A stretch of DNA of 5,420 nt from an uncultured Lachnospiraceae bacterium (lineage in GTDB: Bacteria; Bacillota; Clostridia; Lachnospirales; Lachnospiraceae), in assembly GCA_937901625.1 (NCBI GenBank), contig CALDIE010000022.1, positions 1 to 5,420 on the forward strand, in the 5' to 3' direction. Below the pieces are notes generated by a model. It searched no databases, was not told the origin of the DNA, and saw only the letters and a list, made by a program, of their open reading frames with translations. The translations under genes were made by a program, and so were the position numbers. Shown here in pieces: positions 1 to 5,420 of this stretch; the stretch's first letter is position 1, and the number at the start of each line of letters is the position of its first letter.

Positions 1-990
1 TCCGACCGGATCCGGATTTTCGCCACCCCTCGGGGACAATTTTTACTTCTTCCTCTGGCGGTTTCCTACGCTTTGATGTCCTATAATATCGTTTATTCTC
101 AGGCGCTCATGTGGCTCGATGGCGTGATCCTTCTGCCGCTCGTGATCCTCGGCGCAGAAAAGCTGTTAAACGGCAGTAAAGGACTTCTTCTCGTTCTCTC
201 ACTGACCGCGGCTTTCCTGTGCAATTACTATACCGGATACATGATCGCTCTGTTTACGGTTCTGTACATATTGTTCCGCCTCGCGGCGCTTTCTGCTGGG
301 AGCGCGCGCCGGATCATGCCGTGTTTTATCTTCTGCGGCTTGTTGTCCGCGGGACTTTCCGCACCTTTGTTGATACCGGTCGTACTGGATCTTTTCACCG
401 GCAAACTCACCGGCACATCTGTCACAGTCTCCGGATTCACAAGCTTTTCCGTCATGGATTTTCTGCGGCAATTTATAAACGGCTCTTACGCAAGCCTCAC
501 CTACTCAAATGTACCGTATATCTACTGCGGATACCTTGCGTCGATACTGGCGATCGCTTTTTTCCTGACAAAAAAGATACCGTCAAGAGAGAAAATCGGT
601 GCGCTCTGTATGCTGGCAGCATTATTTGTCGGAATGTATATAAGCAGGCTGAACATTCTCTGGCACGGTTTCAAAATGCCAAACAGCTATCCCTTCCGGG
701 ATTCGTTTCTCTTCAGCTTTTTCCTGCTGTATCTGGCACTCAGGGCGCTGTCTGTGCTCTGCAGCAATACTTTGCCCGGCAAGTCCCGCCAAGCGGGATA
801 TGCACTTTTCGCTCTGCTCATGCTCTTTGTCTCTGTTGACATGGGATTAAACGGTCGTACAATGCTCTTCCATGTGGAAGACGAATACGACTATGATACC
901 GTAAATGATTACGCAAACTATCTGCTTACCATCAAGCCTCTGATCTCTGAGATCCAAGACACCGATGATGGATTTTATCGTATCAATCAG
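1..990 (+). other. YfhO-family multi-pass membrane segment (fragment, missing both ends)
   Basis: This codes for about 327 residues with roughly nine hydrophobic helices, separated by short loops. It carries the YfhO-like run SYALMSYNIVYSQALMWLD, with a conserved Trp-Leu-Asp whose Asp is residue 40, then ILLPLVILGAEKLL, and ends with the family's extracytoplasmic FYRI motif (residues 325-328). YfhO proteins are GT-C-like membrane proteins; the Bacillus and Listeria members are linked to glycosylation of lipoteichoic acid on the outer face of the membrane. They usually have over 800 residues with a large extracellular part after the membrane helices, so both the N-terminal start and more than half of the C-terminal portion are missing here. 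Basic residues (SARRIM, TKKIPSREK, GKSRQ) mark the cytoplasmic loops, which puts the end of the segment outside the cell. Family assignment is good; exact substrate is unknown. Confidence 0.75.
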
Positions 991-2304
991 CTATATGAAT
1001 ATTCCAAAAATAAGATAGGGGATGTAAGGGCTGCCTCCAACTATAACTCCCTGACCAATCTGCCGGCGCTTCGCCTGTTCTTTTATGAAGCGGGTGAGAT
1101 CGTAAAAGAAAAACCTGATCAGAAGTATGCGGTCATGGTATTTGATATCACGCAGTTTAAGGCTGTCAATGAGTTTCTCGGCCGAAGCGAGGGCGACAGA
1201 CTGCTTAGATTTATCGCGGATTGCTTAAGGGGATTATGCGAAACGAGAGAAGATACCGTGGCGTCCCATGTGCGAGCGGACAATTTCTGCCTCTTTACCT
1301 CCTGGAGAGATAAACAGGAACTGGCGGATATAGCAGTGGATATCAAAAGGCGCCTGGCAAAGTTTCCCTTTGCGTACAAGGTCATTCTTTCTATAGGGAT
1401 CTGCGCCAGTGAGGAGGAGGCGCCGGCGGTCAATTACCTGAAAGACTGCGCAACGATCGCTTTGGCGGAGGTAAAGGGTAAATACTATGCGGATTATCAG
1501 TTCTTTACGGAAGAGATGAGAACCACCATGCTTCGGGAGAAGCAGGTGGAGAGCAATATCGTCAGCGCGATCAAAAACGGCGAGATCGTTCCTTATATCC
1601 AGCCCAAAGTGGATATGCGCACAGGAAGGGTCATCGGCGGGGAGGCGTTAGCCAGATGGAAAAAAGACGGCGAGCTTATGAGTCCTGAATTCTTTATTCC
1701 TGTTATCGAACGAAACGGCATGGTAATCGATATGGATCAATGCATCTGGGAGCAGGTATTCCGTTTCCAGAGAAAGATACTTGACGAGGGGCGTACCCCT
1801 GTGCCTGTTTCCGTTAATGTATCTCGTATGCATATCTATGACAAGAACCATTTAAATGATGTGCTGCTCGGATTCCGTGATCAGTACGGGATTCCGGTGG
1901 AATATATTCCGATTGAGTTAACCGAGAGCGCATTTGCTCCCGGCGAAGAGGAGATCCAGGGGCGTATGCAAAAGTTAAGACAAGAGGGCTTCACTATTTC
2001 AATGGATGACTTCGGCAGCGGTTATTCCTCCTTGAATATGCTTATTGCCAGAGAACTGGACGAGATCAAAGTCGATAAGGCTTTTATGGATGATATACAC
2101 AAGGAAAAGAGCAGGATCGTTTTAAAGCATCTGCTTGAGATGCTTCGGGAGTTAAAGGTGGATATCATCGTGGAAGGTGTGGAGACGGAGGAACAAAGAG
2201 ACTTCCTTTTATCCCACGGATGCTGCAGAGCGCAGGGATTTTTGTATTATCGCCCAATGGAGTTATGTGACTTTGACGAATTGATGAAAAAAGAGGCCCA
2301 ATAG
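1..2304 (+). CDS. YfhO-like membrane segment fused in frame to degenerate GGDEF and intact EAL domains (5' partial)
   Basis: The frame is open from base 1 to the TAG at 2302-2304, giving 767 residues, and it probably begins upstream of the window. Internal TTG (73) and ATG (76) codons fall inside a conserved YfhO membrane segment (YALMSYNIVYSQ), have no ribosome binding site, and are not believable starts. Residues are numbered here from base 1. Residues 1 to about 327 are YfhO-like, about 330-350 form a linker, about 349-510 are a GGDEF domain and about 525-765 an EAL domain. The two halves belong to unrelated families and I know of no standard architecture joining them. The YfhO half lacks its remaining C-terminal part, and no membrane segment separates it from the c-di-GMP domains. 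As written, the product would be a membrane-anchored c-di-GMP phosphodiesterase, but a chimeric sequence is more likely. The reading frame itself is certain; a single native gene is doubtful. Confidence 0.75.
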   Translation, partial: SDRIRIFATPRGQFLLLPLAVSYALMSYNIVYSQALMWLDGVILLPLVILGAEKLLNGSKGLLLVLSLTAAFLCNYYTGYMIALFTVLYILFRLAALSAGSARRIMPCFIFCGLLSAGLSAPLLIPVVLDLFTGKLTGTSVTVSGFTSFSVMDFLRQFINGSYASLTYSNVPYIYCGYLASILAIAFFLTKKIPSREKIGALCMLAALFVGMYISRLNILWHGFKMPNSYPFRDSFLFSFFLLYLALRALSVLCSNTLPGKSRQAGYALFALLMLFVSVDMGLNGRTMLFHVEDEYDYDTVNDYANYLLTIKPLISEIQDTDDGFYRINQLYEYSKNKIGDVRAASNYNSLTNLPALRLFFYEAGEIVKEKPDQKYAVMVFDITQFKAVNEFLGRSEGDRLLRFIADCLRGLCETREDTVASHVRADNFCLFTSWRDKQELADIAVDIKRRLAKFPFAYKVILSIGICASEEEAPAVNYLKDCATIALAEVKGKYYADYQFFTEEMRTTMLREKQVESNIVSAIKNGEIVPYIQPKVDMRTGRVIGGEALARWKKDGELMSPEFFIPVIERNGMVIDMDQCIWEQVFRFQRKILDEGRTPVPVSVNVSRMHIYDKNHLNDVLLGFRDQYGIPVEYIPIELTESAFAPGEEEIQGRMQKLRQEGFTISMDDFGSGYSSLNMLIARELDEIKVDKAFMDDIHKEKSRIVLKHLLEMLRELKVDIIVEGVETEEQRDFLLSHGCCRAQGFLYYRPMELCDFDELMKKEAQ
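980..1050 (+). other. Join between unrelated coding sequences (YfhO to GGDEF-EAL)
   Basis: Left of this interval the protein follows YfhO to the extracytoplasmic FYRI motif. Right of it, NSLTNLPALRLF (from 1045) is the first helix and turn of a GGDEF domain. The intervening residues (INQLYEYSKNKIGDVRAASNY) resemble the signal helix that normally leads into GGDEF, so the break most likely lies near 980-1000. It cannot be placed exactly without homologues. The reading frame is kept across the join. Confidence 0.6.
1000..2301 (+). other. Degenerate GGDEF plus catalytically complete EAL domain (c-di-GMP phosphodiesterase module)
   Basis: The GGDEF domain opens with the typical NSLTNLP (residues 349-355) and keeps the metal-site Asp in VFDITQF (D382). 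Its signature, however, is RADNF (residues 425-429) instead of GGDEF, so the second Gly and the Glu are lost; no RxxD inhibitory site precedes it. It is unlikely to make c-di-GMP and may bind GTP or act as a regulatory domain. The EAL domain looks active. It has E548 of EAL, N606 in NVSR, E639 and E642 in ELTE, D669-D670 in DDFGSGYSSL, K690 in IKVD, E725 in EGVET, and Q745 in QGFLYYRP, the set used for two-metal hydrolysis of c-di-GMP to pGpG. EAL domains work in the cytosol. The true N-terminal sensor of this protein is probably what has been replaced by the YfhO segment. Confidence 0.85.
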
Positions 2305-2339
2305 GTGTTTTTTATGAGCTTTGTACGCAGGTGATACTG

Positions 2340-2368
2340 TTGAAATGCTACAAAAAGTATGCTATATT
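2340..2368 (+). promoter_or_regulatory. Sigma-A type promoter for the phosphatase-kinase operon
   Basis: A TTGAAA -35 hexamer (2340-2345) and a TATATT -10 hexamer (2363-2368) are separated by exactly 17 bases, and a TGC directly precedes the -10 box (2360-2362), making an extended -10. Each hexamer matches consensus at five of six bases. Transcription would begin near 2375, giving a leader of about 60 bases before the phosphatase start codon. The site lies in the only sizeable gap between genes in the window and is correctly oriented. This is a sequence prediction only. Confidence 0.7.
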
Positions 2369-2376
2369 TTCTACAG

Positions 2377-2398
2377 CCGCTGTTAGCGGGTTATTTTT
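2377..2398 (+). terminator. Short hairpin with T-rich tail, possible terminator or 5' leader stem-loop
   Basis: CCGCT (2377-2381) and AGCGG (2385-2389) can pair around a three-base GTT loop, followed by G and then TTATTTTT (2391-2398). This resembles a minimal Rho-independent terminator for the EAL gene, which stops 73 bases upstream. The stem is only five base pairs, so it would be weak. It sits just after the predicted promoter, so in the phosphatase transcript it would form a hairpin at the very 5' end. Confidence 0.4.
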
Positions 2399-2425
2399 GT
2401 GTGGATGAAAACAGGCAAAAAGTAC

Positions 2426-2430
2426 GAGGG
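2426..2430 (+). promoter_or_regulatory. Ribosome binding site deciding the phosphatase start
   Basis: GAGGG lies four bases before the ATG at 2435. No purine-rich site precedes the alternative in-frame starts GTG (2399) and ATG (2405), which follow a T-rich run. The spacing is slightly short, but this is the only Shine-Dalgarno-like sequence available. Confidence 0.55.
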
Positions 2431-2434
2431 TATT

Positions 2435-3175
2435 ATGCAGATTGCTTCCTATTCCGTTTCCGATATCGGAAAGTTGAGACAACAGAATCAGGATTATATT
2501 TTTTCCTCGGAAATTCCGGTTGGACCGCTGCCGAATCTGTTTATAGTAGCAGATGGCATGGGCGGTTACAAAGGCGGGGAATTTGCGTCGAAGTGCGCAG
2601 TGGAAACCCTGGTGGGAGAAGTCAATCTCTCGCAGGCCAGAGGGAGCGTGCGTATTTTGCGTGATGCCATCAATGTCGCCAACAGCAAGGTCAGGTATAT
2701 CGCGGGGAGTGACGAAAACTACCGCGGTATGGGAACAACGCTTGTGGTGGCTGTATTTGAAAAAGAAAGCATGATCGTAGCGAATGTCGGGGACAGCCGT
2801 CTGTATAGGATCGGCAAAGACATACGCCAGATCACGATGGATCATTCACTGGTGGAAGAGATGGTCAGGATGGGACAGATAGAGCGCACGGACGCGAGAC
2901 TCCATCCGGATAAAAACATCATTACCAGGGCCATCGGTGTATTGGATGTAGTGGATATAGATTTTTTTGAAGTAGAAGATCTGCATGTGGGGGATATGAT
3001 CTTAATGTGTTCGGACGGTTTGTGCAATATGGTCGAGGACACGGAGATCGCGGGTATCGTGCGAAGCGGAGGTACCTTGGAAGAGAAGGCCAACCGTCTG
3101 ATCACGGCGGCCAATCTCAACGGTGGCAGAGACAATATCAGCGTAAATCTGATAGAAATCATGTCGATGGAGTAA
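2435..3175 (+). CDS. stp: PP2C-family protein Ser/Thr phosphatase (Stp/PrpC type)
   Basis: This 246-residue cytosolic phosphatase removes phosphate from Ser and Thr residues, chiefly those placed by the partner kinase encoded next, including the kinase itself. Its length is typical of bacterial Stp/PrpC proteins (about 240-255). The PP2C motifs occur in order: RQQNQD (R15, D20), ADGMGG (D40, G41), GMGTTLVV, NVGDSRLY (D120), MDHS, ITRAIG, MCSDGL (D194) and GGRDNISV (D233, N234). The Asp residues that hold the two catalytic Mn/Mg ions are all present, so it should be active. I chose ATG 2435 because family members begin a few residues before the SDIGKLRQQNQD stretch and because a GAGGG site precedes it; starts at 2399 or 2405 would add 12 or 10 residues. 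The kinase follows after 72 bases in the same operon. In many Bacillota rlmN lies just upstream; here a c-di-GMP gene does. Confidence 0.95.
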   Translation: MQIASYSVSDIGKLRQQNQDYIFSSEIPVGPLPNLFIVADGMGGYKGGEFASKCAVETLVGEVNLSQARGSVRILRDAINVANSKVRYIAGSDENYRGMGTTLVVAVFEKESMIVANVGDSRLYRIGKDIRQITMDHSLVEEMVRMGQIERTDARLHPDKNIITRAIGVLDVVDIDFFEVEDLHVGDMILMCSDGLCNMVEDTEIAGIVRSGGTLEEKANRLITAANLNGGRDNISVNLIEIMSME

Positions 3176-3235
3176 GAATAAGCAAACAGGAGATCGGTGG
3201 AGAGAGGGATTCGATCGGGACGGCATGGAGAGTGT

Positions 3236-3241
3236 AAGGAG
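3236..3241 (+). promoter_or_regulatory. Strong ribosome binding site of the kinase gene
   Basis: AAGGAG is placed six bases before the ATG at 3248, close to the ideal arrangement. It fixes the kinase start. The 72-base gap between the phosphatase stop and the kinase start (3176-3247) has no recognisable terminator or promoter, so the two genes are probably co-transcribed. Confidence 0.8.
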
Positions 3242-3247
3242 TCATTC

Positions 3248-5420
3248 ATGATCAAGACAGGTATAACAGTTGCAGAACGATACGAGATACTGGAAAAGAT
3301 CGGTACCGGCGGAATGAGCGATGTATATCGCGCTAATGATCACAGGTTGAATCGATATGTGGCTTTTAAGGTGTTAAAGCAGGAGTTTTCCGAAAATAAA
3401 GAATTTGTATCCAAATTCCGGACGGAAGCCCAGGCAGCTGCAGGACTGATGCATCCGAATATCGTTAACGTATACGATGTAGGAGAGGAAGACGGATCTT
3501 ACTATATTGTAATGGAGCTGGTGGAAGGCATTACCCTGAAGCGCTACATCGAGAAGAAGTCCAGACTTTCCGTGAAGGAATCGGTCAGCATTGCCATTCA
3601 GGTGGCGATGGGAATCGAGGCGGCGCATAACAACCATATCATCCACAGAGATATCAAGCCTCAGAATATCATTATCAGTAAGGATGGAAAGGTAAAGGTA
3701 ACGGATTTCGGTATCGCCAAGGCGGCAACGAGCAATACCATTACTTCCAATGTCATGGGCAGCGTTCATTACACTTCGCCCGAGCAGGTAAGAGGCGGAT
3801 TTTCCGATGAAAAGAGCGATGTTTATTCGCTTGGTATCACACTTTTTGAAATGCTGACCGGTCGTGTTCCCTACAACGGGGAAACCACCGTGGCCGTTGC
3901 GATTAAGCATATCCAGGAGGCGATGCCGTCTCCGAGAAGTTTTGTCCCTGAGATCCCGGTCAGTGTAGAGCAGATCGTGATGAAGTGTACGCAAAAGAGT
4001 CCGGATCGCAGATACCAGAGCGCACAGGAGCTGATCGTGGATCTTAAGAAGTCCTTAGTCACTCCGGATGAAGATTTTGTAAAGATACAGGCGGCGGAGC
4101 ATATCGGGGAAACCAAGGATATCTCCGAGAGTGAGATCCGTCAGATCAAGCAGCAGTCCAGACGCAGGGATGATTTTGACGCTCAGTTAAATCAGGGCAG
4201 CACCCCGGTTCCCGAACCTGAGGAAGAGCCTTATGCGGAGGAGGATGTTTATGACGAAGACCTTCACGTGTTTGATGGCGGCTATGTGGAGGAATACGAA
4301 GGGGATTATGTCGAGGATTACGACGGGGAATATATTGAGTACATCGACGAGCCTGTGGATCAGTATGATACAAAAGAATTAAAGAAGGAAAAATCCTCTT
4401 CTGGAACGACGAACCGTTCGAAGTCTCCCTCTTCAAAGAAGAGTTCGGATAAATCTTTGAAAGAAAAGCCTTCCAGGGAGAAGTCTTCCAAGGAGAAGTC
4501 TTCCAGGGAGAAGTCTTCTTCCAAAGAAAAATCCTCGAAGGATAAGCCTGCGAAGGAGACGGTAAAGCGGATCGAAAAGACCGCGGCAGAGAGTAAAAAT
4601 ACGAAGAGTCCTTCTCCGGGTACGAAGAATAAGAATACGTCTTCCTCGAAGCAGACGAAGGCAAATACAAAGAGTAACAGAAGACGTTCCCGCAAAAAGG
4701 AAGATCTCGAGGATAATTACGATCCCAGGATGGAAGCTCTGATGACAGTGATGATCATCGTCGGCGCAGTTATCGTCGGCGTGGCCGTGATCTATGTATT
4801 CGGTACGGCTATCGGTCTGTTTGGCGGCGGAAAAGCCAGCATATTCGCGCATACCACGGCAGGTACGGCGCTGGTGGATTCCGGTATGGTGACGATGCCG
4901 GATGTGCAGAAGATGTCCAGAGTGGATGCCGAGACGGTGCTTTCCGATCTGGATGTTCGCGTGAGAGTAGAGTATGTCGAATCCAATACGGTTGAGTTAG
5001 GCTGCGTGGTGGCAACTACCCCGGCCGCGCAGACGGTCATGGAAAAAGGAGCGGAGGTAACGCTCTATGTCAGTACCGGATCGGACGGTGTGTCCGTACC
5101 GGTAGTAGTCGGACTCTCGAGAGCGGAGGCAACGGCGAAACTGGAAGGTGAGGGTTTTGTTGTAAAAGTAGAGCAGCAGAACTCGGATGAATTTGACAGA
5201 AATGATGTCATCTCCCAGGATCCGAGAGGAGATACCAAGATCGGCAGAGGAGAGACAGTAACGATCGTAGTAAGTCTCGGAGCCGAGACCGCGGAAGTGG
5301 AAGTGCCGGATCTTCTGGAACTGAGCAGAAGTCAGGCATTGACGGTACTTGACAAAGACGGCGACAACCATTATGATACGATCTCCGCTTTCATCAAAAG
5401 CATGCGGGGTTCCGACCCTG
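3248..5420 (+). CDS. prkC: PASTA-domain membrane Ser/Thr protein kinase (PrkC/StkP/PknB type), 3' end replaced or cut by window edge
   Basis: The frame is open from ATG 3248 to the window edge (724 residues shown). Residues 12-270 are a Hanks-type kinase domain: Gly-rich loop GTGGM (19-23), catalytic Lys in VAFK (K41), alpha-C Glu E60, HRDIKPQN (133-140, D135 catalytic, RD class), DFG (153-155), a Thr/Ser-rich activation loop (TSNTITS, 161-167) and SPE (177-179). All catalytic residues are present. A disordered linker (about 271-494) has an acidic Tyr-rich half and a Lys/Ser-rich half. One transmembrane helix spans about 497-520, and PASTA repeats follow outside the cell at about 548-612 and 615-680, with a third beginning at 684 (VEVPDLLELSRSQALTVL). 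PASTA repeats of this family bind peptidoglycan fragments or lipid II and couple the wall state to division and dormancy. After L701 the sequence stops resembling PASTA and becomes RarA, so the natural C-terminus is not present. Kinase identity is very secure. Confidence 0.95.
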   Translation, partial: MIKTGITVAERYEILEKIGTGGMSDVYRANDHRLNRYVAFKVLKQEFSENKEFVSKFRTEAQAAAGLMHPNIVNVYDVGEEDGSYYIVMELVEGITLKRYIEKKSRLSVKESVSIAIQVAMGIEAAHNNHIIHRDIKPQNIIISKDGKVKVTDFGIAKAATSNTITSNVMGSVHYTSPEQVRGGFSDEKSDVYSLGITLFEMLTGRVPYNGETTVAVAIKHIQEAMPSPRSFVPEIPVSVEQIVMKCTQKSPDRRYQSAQELIVDLKKSLVTPDEDFVKIQAAEHIGETKDISESEIRQIKQQSRRRDDFDAQLNQGSTPVPEPEEEPYAEEDVYDEDLHVFDGGYVEEYEGDYVEDYDGEYIEYIDEPVDQYDTKELKKEKSSSGTTNRSKSPSSKKSSDKSLKEKPSREKSSKEKSSREKSSSKEKSSKDKPAKETVKRIEKTAAESKNTKSPSPGTKNKNTSSSKQTKANTKSNRRRSRKKEDLEDNYDPRMEALMTVMIIVGAVIVGVAVIYVFGTAIGLFGGGKASIFAHTTAGTALVDSGMVTMPDVQKMSRVDAETVLSDLDVRVRVEYVESNTVELGCVVATTPAAQTVMEKGAEVTLYVSTGSDGVSVPVVVGLSRAEATAKLEGEGFVVKVEQQNSDEFDRNDVISQDPRGDTKIGRGETVTIVVSLGAETAEVEVPDLLELSRSQALTVLDKDGDNHYDTISAFIKSMRGSDP
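4283..4351 (+). repeat. Three imperfect 24-base tandem repeats encoding an acidic Tyr-rich octapeptide
   Basis: Units start at 4283, 4307 and 4331 and encode YVEEYEGD, YVEDYDGE and the shorter YIEYIDE (kinase residues 346-368). They sit within an acidic stretch (residues 320-374) with nine tyrosines. The unit length is a multiple of three, so gain or loss of units would keep the frame. Confidence 0.75.
4472..4546 (+). repeat. Imperfect 15-base tandem repeats encoding a basic S-(R/K)-E-K-S motif
   Basis: Three adjacent 15-base units (4472-4486, 4487-4501, 4502-4516) differ at one position: units 1 and 3 read TCC AGG GAG AAG TCT and unit 2 has AAG for AGG. Degenerate copies (SSKEKS, SKDK) continue to 4546. 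The peptide is part of the Lys/Ser-rich half of the kinase linker, on the cytoplasmic side of the transmembrane helix. Confidence 0.8.
5357..5420 (+). other. rarA: RarA (MgsA) replication-associated AAA+ protein fragment joined in frame to the kinase
   Basis: The last 21 codons read DGDNHYDTISAFIKSMRGSDP. This closely matches the most conserved stretch of RarA, found just after its AAA+ ATPase core; E. coli RarA has a recognisably similar segment (DLISALHKSVRGSAPDAAL, from memory). RarA is a cytosolic tetrameric ATPase acting at stalled replication forks. Nothing in a PASTA repeat has this sequence; a PASTA repeat would continue with a short loop and a beta strand after the ALTVL helix. The ATPase part of RarA is absent and the rest would lie beyond the window. 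The preceding Asp-Lys (5351-5356) could belong to either gene, since RarA proteins often have YDK here, so the break lies at about 5348-5362. Confidence 0.8.

Noticed and set aside
219..839. 206-residue frame on the + strand inside the YfhO segment
   Set aside because: It is the shifted frame of a clearly coding membrane segment and looks like random Cys/Arg/His-rich translation.
2287..2313. A6 and T6 runs around the EAL stop codon, considered as a terminator
   Set aside because: Pairing would be only A-T with a large, poorly paired interior, too weak to call a terminator; the hairpin at 2377-2389 is the better candidate.
2348..2845. 165-residue open frame on the - strand opposite the phosphatase
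   Set aside because: It lies antisense to a PP2C gene with every motif intact, crosses its promoter, has no recognisable domain, and is explained by codon bias of the real gene.
3225..3251. Eight-codon frame (MESVRSHS) whose TGA overlaps the kinase ATG, considered as a leader peptide for translational coupling
   Set aside because: It has no clear ribosome binding site of its own and such short frames are common by chance; the kinase has a strong site itself.
3374..3994. 206-residue open frame on the - strand opposite the kinase domain
   Set aside because: It is antisense to the catalytic core of an unmistakable kinase and its sequence has no family resemblance.
4283..4546. Repeat region considered as a CRISPR or non-coding repeat array
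   Set aside because: The units are directly adjacent, have no spacers, keep codon phase and fall inside the kinase reading frame.
4146..4852. Overlapping - strand frames with repetitive peptides such as SPWKTSPWKT
   Set aside because: The repeats are the reverse reading of the Lys/Ser-rich tandem repeats of the kinase linker, so the apparent pattern is a shadow.

Overview
The window reads as chromosomal DNA of a low-to-mid-GC Gram-positive anaerobe, most likely a member of the Clostridia (Lachnospiraceae-like). The evidence is the adjacent PP2C phosphatase and PASTA-domain Ser/Thr kinase pair, the strong AAGGAG-type ribosome binding site, and a TTGAAA-N17-TATATT promoter. All genes lie on the + strand.

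Positions 1-2304 are one open reading frame that enters from the left edge. Its first third is the membrane part of a YfhO-family protein (GT-C-like, cell-envelope glycosylation). It then switches, without a stop, into a degenerate GGDEF domain and a complete EAL domain (c-di-GMP phosphodiesterase). Positions 2305-2434 hold a short terminator-like hairpin and a good sigma-A promoter. Positions 2435-3175 encode a complete PP2C-type phosphatase (Stp/PrpC). Positions 3248-5420 encode a membrane Ser/Thr kinase of the PrkC/StkP/PknB type, with a kinase domain, a charge-segregated linker, one transmembrane helix, two full PASTA repeats and the start of a third. It is still open at the right edge.

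The phosphatase and kinase form the conserved reversible-phosphorylation module that links cell-wall sensing to growth and division. The kinase senses peptidoglycan fragments through its PASTA repeats, and the phosphatase reverses its phosphorylations. The promoter in front of the phosphatase can drive both genes.

The most striking feature is two in-frame joins between unrelated proteins. One is YfhO to GGDEF-EAL, near 980-1050. The other, near 5348-5362, cuts the third PASTA repeat and continues into a highly conserved stretch of the AAA+ replication protein RarA (HYDTISAFIKSMRGSDP). Both leave a domain unfinished, and the first would place c-di-GMP domains outside the cell. I think the most economical reading is a chimeric assembly or amplification product, with natural gene fusion as the less likely alternative. 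I see no convincing new biological system here. The phosphatase-kinase block from about 2340 to 5345 looks internally sound.
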